Of a stretch of DNA of 10,994 nucleotides, positions 6,518-10,994 are shown piece by piece (position 1 is the stretch's first letter; each line of letters begins with the position of its first letter). The notes beneath the pieces were generated by a model. That model made no database searches. It saw nothing but the letters and a program-made list of their open reading frames with translations, and had not been told where the DNA came from. The position numbers were made by a program, and so were the translations under genes. The DNA is from Candidatus Aminicenantota bacterium. GTDB lineage: Bacteria; Acidobacteriota; Aminicenantia; Aminicenantales; Aminicenantaceae. Location: the NCBI GenBank assembly GCA_030615975.1, contig JAUWYH010000034.1, forward strand, positions 1 to 10,994, read 5' to 3'.

Positions 6518-6526
6518 GAGCAACGG

Positions 6527-7075
6527 ATGAAAAAACGACTGAAAGAACTCATTGAATCTTTGATTTTTGTCTCATTGGAACCGTTATCTTTAGAAAGAAT
6601 CAAAAGTGTCCTCCAAGAATTTCCACAAGAGCAAATAGAACGAGCGATAAAAGATTTACTGGAAAGTTATGTTTCAAATGAGAGCGGTATTCAAATTATC
6701 CAGACCGCAGGAGGCTATCTTTTCTCCACAAAGCCTGAGTTTGATTCATGGATAAGACGTCTTTTCAGGATTGAGAGAAAAAACAAACTTTCTCCTGCAT
6801 CCCTCGAGACTCTATCGGTCATTGCCTATCATCAGCCAATAACTTTGGCCGAAATCTCAGCTTTAAGAGGCGTGGATTCGACACATACTCTGAAAGTTCT
6901 TCTTCGAAAAAAATTGGCCAAAATTGTCGGGAGAAAAAAGAGTCCGGGGAAGCCGCTTATCTACAGGACAACAGATAAATTTCTATCTCACTTTGGCCTG
7001 AGCAACATTAAGGATCTTCCTTCCCAAGAAGAAATTTCAAATGTCCTGGAGGAGGGAAAAGGGATTGAAGAATAA
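6527..7075 (+). CDS. scpB: Segregation and condensation protein B
   Basis: ScpB is the winged-helix partner that binds ScpA as a dimer within the SMC condensin complex. The 182-residue product shows the family pattern: LIESLIFVSLEPLSLERIKS (8-27), the first winged helix ending in GGYLFSTKPEF, then LSPASLETLSVIAYHQPITL (about 88-107) with AEISALRGVDS and the second winged helix finishing in GRKKSPGKPLIYRTTDKFLSHFG-like sequence. The start lies 9 bp after the scpA stop, with AAGAG at 6516-6520. Its last 11 bp overlap the favoured start of the gamma-glutamyltransferase gene, suggesting that translation continues into that gene. Confidence 0.95.
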   Translation: MKKRLKELIESLIFVSLEPLSLERIKSVLQEFPQEQIERAIKDLLESYVSNESGIQIIQTAGGYLFSTKPEFDSWIRRLFRIERKNKLSPASLETLSVIAYHQPITLAEISALRGVDSTHTLKVLLRKKLAKIVGRKKSPGKPLIYRTTDKFLSHFGLSNIKDLPSQEEISNVLEEGKGIEE

Positions 7076-8807
7076 AAAAATTGTTCTCAGAAAAAATTTA
7101 TTATTGACCATTTTTGCTTCTTTCCTTCTGCTTACTTCCATTTCCTGTCAACAAAAAAAAATAAATATCCCAGAGCCACCCTCTGACCGACATCAACCTT
7201 ACAATTTCATCGGACGAAAAGGGATGGTTGTCGCTGCCCACCCCTTGGCTGCAAAGGCAGGTTTGGAGATGCTAAAAAAAGGAGGAAACGCTGTCGATGC
7301 AGCAATTGCGACCGCATTTGCTCTGAATGCCTGTGAACCCTTTGCTTCCGGCATTGGAGGAGGAGGGTTTATGGTGATTTACCTTGCGCAAGCAAAAAGA
7401 ATCACTGTCATAAATTTTAGAGAAAAGGCTCCGTCGCTTGCTTCACCTGAAATGTTCATATCAGAAGGGAAAACAAAAGAAGAATGGAGAAGAACTCATG
7501 GCCTTGCGGTTGCAGTCCCTGGCGCCCTGGCAGGATGGACATATGCTCTTAAAAAATATGGCACCAAGGATCTGTACGCAGCCATGGAGAGAGCTATTGA
7601 TATCGCGGAGAAAGGCTTTGTTATAAGCCAAACCTTTAGCGCTATTAATAAAGACCAATATGAAAAATTATTCCTGAACGATGGAGAGCAAAGTTGCTAT
7701 TTAAACGAAGGCTTCCCTTATGAACCCGGAGATTTCTTCCAAAACCCGGATCTGGTAAGAACTTTCAGGCTTTTAGCATCCAAAGGGAGCGAAGAATTCT
7801 ATAAAGGGGAAATAGCCCAAAAGATTGTAAACGCAGTGAAAAAAAAGGGCGGTATAATGAGCTTAAAAGATTTAGCCAATTACAAGCCCCTTGAACAATC
7901 GCCATTAAAAGGAACATACAAAGACTATACACTCTACACCATCCCACCTCCCAGTTCTGGAGGCCTCCATATTATTCAGCTTCTCAACATCAGTGAAAAT
8001 TGGTCTATGAAAAAGTGGGGCCATAACTCTCCTGCATACATTCATCATTTTAGTGAAGCTCTTCGATTTGTATTTTCCGACCGTGCCCGTTATCTTGGCG
8101 ATCCTGAGTTTATCTCGATTCCCCTAAAAAAGCTCCTCTCAAAAAAATATGCTGCGGAGATAGTTTCTCAAATTAAACCAGATCGTCTTCTCGACTCTTA
8201 TCCCTATGGAAAATTCGAAAAGATGGAGAACGATAAAGAAAATACGACTCATCTCTGTGTCATCGATAAAAAAGGGAATATTGTCTCTTTAACGCAATCC
8301 ATAAACCATTTTTTCGGCTCAGGAATTGTTCCCGAAAACACAGGCTTTCTGTTGAACAATATCATGGATGATTTCTCCCGCGACCCAGACTCCCCTAATG
8401 CTTCTCGCCCCAACAGGCGTCCTTTGAGTTCCAAAGGACCTCTTATTTTGTTTAAAAAAGAAAAGCCATTCCTTGTCCTTGGTTCTCCGGGAGGAACAAG
8501 AATCTTTTCCTCTCTTACTCAAATCATCCTCAATATCATTGAATATGGAATGTCTCTGGATGAAGCCATCGAAGCTCCACGCTTTTTCACTTACTCTGTC
8601 CGTGGAAAAGTAAGAAATCTCTCTGTTGAATCTCGAATCTCTCCCACAATTCTCAATGCTCTTGAAAAAATTGGCCATAAAATCACAATTAGAAAAGCTT
8701 ATGATAAATATTTTGGTGGTGCCCAAGGAATACTCATTCTTAAGGAGGAAAAACTCATCTATGGCGGAGCCGATTCGAGAAGAGATGGGTATGGTGCAGG
8801 TTATTAA
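7065..8807 (+). CDS. ggt: Gamma-glutamyltransferase (lipoprotein)
   Basis: A self-cleaving N-terminal-nucleophile enzyme that hydrolyses or transfers the gamma-glutamyl group of glutathione and related compounds outside the cytoplasm. I choose TTG 7065 because GGAGGAGGG (7048-7056) ends 8 bp before it; an in-frame ATG at 7041 would add eight residues and place that site inside the gene. From TTG the product is 580 residues and begins with a Lys/Arg-rich stretch, a hydrophobic segment and a cysteine at 28 (TSISC), a plausible lipobox. Typical features are GGNAVDAAIATAFALN, the glutamate-binding Arg119 in NFREKAP, the autoprocessing nucleophile Thr394 in NTTHLCV, GTGIV-like GSGIVPENTGFLLNNIMDDF, RPLSS, and the oxyanion GSPGG (473-477). 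The C-terminus YGGADSRRDGYGAGY closely resembles E. coli Ggt. It overlaps scpB by 11 bp and is followed 4 bp later by the exported DUF6305-like gene. Confidence 0.95.
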   Translation: MKNKKIVLRKNLLLTIFASFLLLTSISCQQKKINIPEPPSDRHQPYNFIGRKGMVVAAHPLAAKAGLEMLKKGGNAVDAAIATAFALNACEPFASGIGGGGFMVIYLAQAKRITVINFREKAPSLASPEMFISEGKTKEEWRRTHGLAVAVPGALAGWTYALKKYGTKDLYAAMERAIDIAEKGFVISQTFSAINKDQYEKLFLNDGEQSCYLNEGFPYEPGDFFQNPDLVRTFRLLASKGSEEFYKGEIAQKIVNAVKKKGGIMSLKDLANYKPLEQSPLKGTYKDYTLYTIPPPSSGGLHIIQLLNISENWSMKKWGHNSPAYIHHFSEALRFVFSDRARYLGDPEFISIPLKKLLSKKYAAEIVSQIKPDRLLDSYPYGKFEKMENDKENTTHLCVIDKKGNIVSLTQSINHFFGSGIVPENTGFLLNNIMDDFSRDPDSPNASRPNRRPLSSKGPLILFKKEKPFLVLGSPGGTRIFSSLTQIILNIIEYGMSLDEAIEAPRFFTYSVRGKVRNLSVESRISPTILNALEKIGHKITIRKAYDKYFGGAQGILILKEEKLIYGGADSRRDGYGAGY

Positions 8808-8811
8808 AAAA

Positions 8812-9414
8812 ATGAAAAAAATATCCTTAATCTTGATTTTATTGTTTCTTTTTTCTATGAGCACGTTTGCTCGGCAAGAAAAAGATGAAGAGCCTTCGCT
8901 TTTGGAACAGCCACTGCTTATTACTTCTGCTGGTCAGAGTGCAGATGTCCATTTGGCTTCGGTTTTAGCCAAAAAAGCAGAACTTGCCTCCACTCTCTCA
9001 AAACTGGCCACCCCAGAAGACTTAGAAAACATAAAAACACTTGTTCTTGTTATTGGCGCCAGCTTAAAAGGCTTGGGAGCAGCAGGACTGGATGTGGCCA
9101 AAGAAAAGAAAAGAGTCAATCTGCTGATAGAGGAGGCTCAGAAGAAAAATATTCCTCTTCTCTGTCTTCATCTTGGAGGCGAAGCAAGAAGAGGTCAGCT
9201 TTCTGATGAATTCATATCTACCTTCTTTCCCTATGCCAAAATGGCTATTGTCGTAAAATCTGGGAATAAGGATGGAATATTCACCAGAATTTGTTATGAA
9301 AATAACATTCCTTTAATTGAGGTTGAAAAAACGATCGATGCCCTCGAGCCCTTTAAACAAGCTTTCAAATCCATTAGCCAAGATGGTCTTGATTGTCTAG
9401 ATAACATTGAATAG
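8812..9414 (+). CDS. Exported protein resembling the DUF6305 family
   Basis: From the ATG at 8812 the product is 200 residues and begins with a clear Sec signal peptide: MKK, a hydrophobic run and STFA before RQEKDEE. The mature part alternates strands and helices like a Rossmann-type fold. Conspicuous motifs are LLITSAGQSADVHLASVLAK (about 36-55), GASLKGLGAAG (82-92) and HLGGEARRGQLSDEF (120-134), then AIVVKSGNKDG. From memory these match proteins annotated as DUF6305, a family of unknown function sometimes found near TRAP permeases; this recognition is not verified. An in-frame ATG at 8785 would add nine residues before the signal peptide and overlap ggt, and looks less likely. It follows ggt by 4 bp and precedes the TRAP permease by 229 bp. 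A role as a periplasmic ligand-binding or transport accessory protein is only a guess. Confidence 0.8.
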   Translation: MKKISLILILLFLFSMSTFARQEKDEEPSLLEQPLLITSAGQSADVHLASVLAKKAELASTLSKLATPEDLENIKTLVLVIGASLKGLGAAGLDVAKEKKRVNLLIEEAQKKNIPLLCLHLGGEARRGQLSDEFISTFFPYAKMAIVVKSGNKDGIFTRICYENNIPLIEVEKTIDALEPFKQAFKSISQDGLDCLDNIE

Positions 9415-9430
9415 TCAACAAAGTCATATT

Positions 9431-9455
9431 GTAGGGTCCGTTCCCCGAACGGACT
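9431..9455 (+). repeat. REP-like GTAG hairpin, copy 2
   Basis: GTAG (9431-9434) is followed directly by the stem GGTCCGTTC (9435-9443) and GAACGGACT (9447-9455), nine pairs including one terminal G-U, with loop CCC. Layout, stem length and loop match the hairpin at 770-796, while stem bases differ in a paired manner. No T-run follows, so it is a poor terminator for the preceding gene. Confidence 0.55.
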
Positions 9456-9480
9456 TGATATAAACGAAGGATTTTGAAAA

Positions 9481-9586
9481 AAGAGCAAAGGGTAAAGCGC
9501 AAATTTAAACTTAGATCGTGTTCCCCTAATTGACCTTTTTTAAACACTCTTTATTCTTGTGGCTTTATGCTTCATGATTTATATTT
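9481..9586. repeat. Two opposed degenerate 7-bp arrays upstream of the TRAP gene
   Basis: AAGAGCA, AAGGGTA and AAGCGCA run consecutively at 9481-9501. Then CACTCTT, TATTCTT, GTGGCTT, TATGCTT, CATGATT and TATATTT run consecutively at 9545-9586. The second set is in the reverse-complement orientation of the first, so the two arrays face each other across 43 bp. The units resemble those at 4036-4063. The later units overlap the candidate promoter at 9557-9585. Confidence 0.45.
9557..9585 (+). promoter_or_regulatory. Possible promoter of the TRAP permease gene
   Basis: TTGTGG (9557-9562) and TATATT (9580-9585) are separated by 17 bp and would start transcription about 50 bp before the TTG start codon. 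The match is moderate and the DNA is AT-rich; a 229-bp gap before the permease makes a separate promoter reasonable. Confidence 0.35.
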
Positions 9587-9643
9587 TTACGAGTTATTTG
9601 CCTAATATTCGAGACATTCAAGAAATTCAAATAGAGGTATAAA

Positions 9644-10912
9644 TTGCCCGAGTACTTGATTTTCTTCTTTATGGTTGCCATTTTTGTCCTGCTGGCGATG
9701 TTTTTGAAGCTTCCTATTGGCGTTTCTCTTGCTTTTTCGGCCCTTGCCGGTTCTCTCCTTGGAGGGGAGGGAATCTCTATCCGGCACCTCGTCGAAGGAA
9801 GTTTTGGCTATTTTGACACCATTCTTATCATTGTCACAGCCATGATCTTCATGAAGGTCCTTCAAGCTTCAGGCATCCTGGATACTGTCACTTCTCTTTT
9901 ATTGAAAACTTTCTATAAGAGAAAATTCTCACTTCTATTGACTGTTATGGTATTGATCATGTTTCCTGGGATGATCACAGGTTCTTCCACTATAGCTGTC
10001 CTCAGCACAGGAGCTCTTGTGGCACCTGTACTGATAAAGCTAGGGCTTTCCAAAATCAAAACCGCAGCCTTGATAGCGATGGGAGGCATCCTGGGCATGA
10101 TAGCCCCTCCAGTAAATATATTGGTTATGATCATGGGAGGAGGGGTAGATATGCCATATGTCGGGCTTACAATTCCCCTGCTGATAATCGTTATTCCCCT
10201 CGCTATTGTTATTTCCCTTTGGCTTGGATATAAAGAAATAAAGATCATCGGTTACAATCAAATGCAAGCCATTCTTCCCAAATCTTATTCCCAAAAATAC
10301 GGCCTGCGGCTTTATCTTCCGCTTATCACGGTCCTCGCCTTAATGGTCGCCCAAAGTTTTCTTGTGAGGTTCATGCCCGATATAGGAATCCCTTTGATTT
10401 TTCTTTTGGGAAGCTTGATAGGTATTTTCTGCGGCCGGCCTTTCAATTTTTTCAAAATCACTCAGGAAGCCATAAAGGAGGCAATGCCTATTCTCAGCAT
10501 TTTGGTAGGAGTCGGGATGTTCATCCAAATCATGACATTAACTGGCGGTAGGGGTTGGACGGTTATGTCCTTTCTTTCCTTACCTCCTGTACTTCTTTAT
10601 TTAGGAATAGCAGTGAGCATGCCTTTATTCGGAGCCGTCTCTGCCTTTGGCTCAGCTTCTATCCTGGGAGTCCCATTTATTCTAACCATGATAGACAAGA
10701 ATGCTATCCTAACCTCCTCTGCTCTTTCTGCCGTGGCCGGCCTAGGAGACCTCATGCCTCCAACTGCTTTAGCTGGCATTTTTGCTGCTCAGGTAGTAGG
10801 GGAAGCCAATTATTTCAAAGTCCTCCGTCATTGTCTCATTCCAGCTCTTTTTGAGCTTTCAATGGGGATAGGGGTATTACTCCTAGCTCCTTTATTGGAT
10901 AAAATTATATAA
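9644..10912 (+). CDS. TRAP transporter large permease (DctM-type)
   Basis: A 422-residue integral membrane protein of the DctM family, the large subunit of tripartite ATP-independent periplasmic transporters that import carboxylates and related solutes using an ion gradient. Length is typical (about 425). About twelve hydrophobic segments are visible, including the N-terminal LKLPIGVSLAFSALAG, the conserved core FPGMITGSSTIAVLSTGALV (M110 to S115 and onward) and MGGILGMIAPPVNILVMI, with a second-half counterpart FGAVSAFGSASILGVP and LGDLMPPTALAG. I accept TTG 9644 because AGAGG (9633-9637) lies 6 bp before it; the ATG at 9671 would remove nine residues of the first segment. No DctP binding protein or DctQ small permease gene is in the window, so partners must be the upstream exported protein, the small downstream membrane protein, or genes beyond the edge. 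The substrate cannot be read from sequence. Confidence 0.93.
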   Translation: MPEYLIFFFMVAIFVLLAMFLKLPIGVSLAFSALAGSLLGGEGISIRHLVEGSFGYFDTILIIVTAMIFMKVLQASGILDTVTSLLLKTFYKRKFSLLLTVMVLIMFPGMITGSSTIAVLSTGALVAPVLIKLGLSKIKTAALIAMGGILGMIAPPVNILVMIMGGGVDMPYVGLTIPLLIIVIPLAIVISLWLGYKEIKIIGYNQMQAILPKSYSQKYGLRLYLPLITVLALMVAQSFLVRFMPDIGIPLIFLLGSLIGIFCGRPFNFFKITQEAIKEAMPILSILVGVGMFIQIMTLTGGRGWTVMSFLSLPPVLLYLGIAVSMPLFGAVSAFGSASILGVPFILTMIDKNAILTSSALSAVAGLGDLMPPTALAGIFAAQVVGEANYFKVLRHCLIPALFELSMGIGVLLLAPLLDKII

Positions 10913-10916
10913 AAAG

Positions 10917-10994
10917 ATGAAACAAATCATTTATCATTTTGTCATCATTTATCTGACGATAAATTTCATCTGGTACCTAATGCGCGAAAAAAAA
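10917..10994 (+). CDS. N-terminus of a small membrane protein (cut by window edge)
   Basis: Four bases after the permease stop an ATG opens a frame that stays open to the window end (26 codons). It reads MKQIIYHFVIIYLTINFIWY followed by LMREKK: a short basic start, one hydrophobic segment and a basic flank, as in a signal anchor or small transporter subunit. No Shine-Dalgarno sequence is evident, and translation could be coupled to the permease. Position directly after DctM suggests a transporter accessory subunit, but identity is unknown. Confidence 0.5.
   Translation, partial: MKQIIYHFVIIYLTINFIWYLMREKK

Noticed and set aside
8319..8864. 181-codon open frame on the - strand over the end of ggt
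   Set aside because: It is antisense to well-conserved gamma-glutamyltransferase sequence, has no recognisable domain and no ribosome site; it is a shadow frame.
9431..9455. Rho-independent terminator of the DUF6305-like gene
   Set aside because: The hairpin is good but is followed by CTTGATATAA-type sequence, not a T-run; a REP-like element explains it better.
1..10994. CRISPR array, tRNA, rRNA, phage or toxin-antitoxin genes
   Set aside because: None was seen on either strand; the only repeats are short palindromes and degenerate 7-bp arrays without spacers.

Overview
The window comes from a mid-to-low GC bacterium (roughly 40% GC by eye). All convincing genes lie on the + strand, tightly packed and separated by a few AT-rich gaps. 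Gene content points to an uncultured, probably anaerobic, diderm-like lineage: a hydrogenase/complex-I-like iron-sulfur protein beside a glutamate-synthase-like flavoprotein, a lipoprotein gamma-glutamyltransferase, and a TRAP-type large permease beside an exported protein resembling the DUF6305 family. Candidatus Aminicenantes-like or similar deep lineages would fit, but this is a guess from gene content, not a demonstrated assignment.

Region 1 (1-3960) concerns nitrogen assimilation. It opens with the 3' half of a type I glutamine synthetase and a terminator-like nested palindrome. A repeat-rich gap of about 475 bp follows, containing a good sigma70-like promoter. Next comes an operon made of a decayed NuoF/HndC-type subunit (only the SLBB piece and the C-terminal ferredoxin piece survive, in different frames), an intact cysteine-rich 2Fe-2S/4Fe-4S protein, and a 526-aa FMN-type glutamate-synthase-like protein. 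The operon ends in a clear rho-independent terminator. The flavoprotein has no glutaminase domain, lacks cysteines where GltB family members usually carry their Fe-S ligands, and has an N-terminal four-cysteine motif instead. It may therefore be a variant enzyme fed by the adjacent Fe-S protein.

Region 2 (4093-7075) is a housekeeping string: site-2 protease family M50, tryptophanyl-tRNA synthetase, then ScpA and ScpB of the SMC condensin complex. This order is common in bacteria.

Region 3 (7065-10994) is an envelope/transport module: a gamma-glutamyltransferase with a lipoprotein signal peptide whose start overlaps scpB, an exported DUF6305-like protein of unknown function, a TRAP DctM-type permease, and the first 26 codons of a small membrane protein cut by the window edge. 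No DctP or DctQ gene is visible. A plausible link across the window is extracytoplasmic release of glutamate from gamma-glutamyl compounds, uptake through the permease, and use by GS/GltB-like enzymes; this is inference only.

The intergenic DNA is the least ordinary part. Two hairpins each preceded by GTAG resemble REP elements (one nested inside the glnA terminator-like palindrome). A separate 16-17 bp inverted repeat resembles a MITE remnant. Degenerate arrays of 7-bp units lie in the gaps before the M50 gene and before the TRAP gene.
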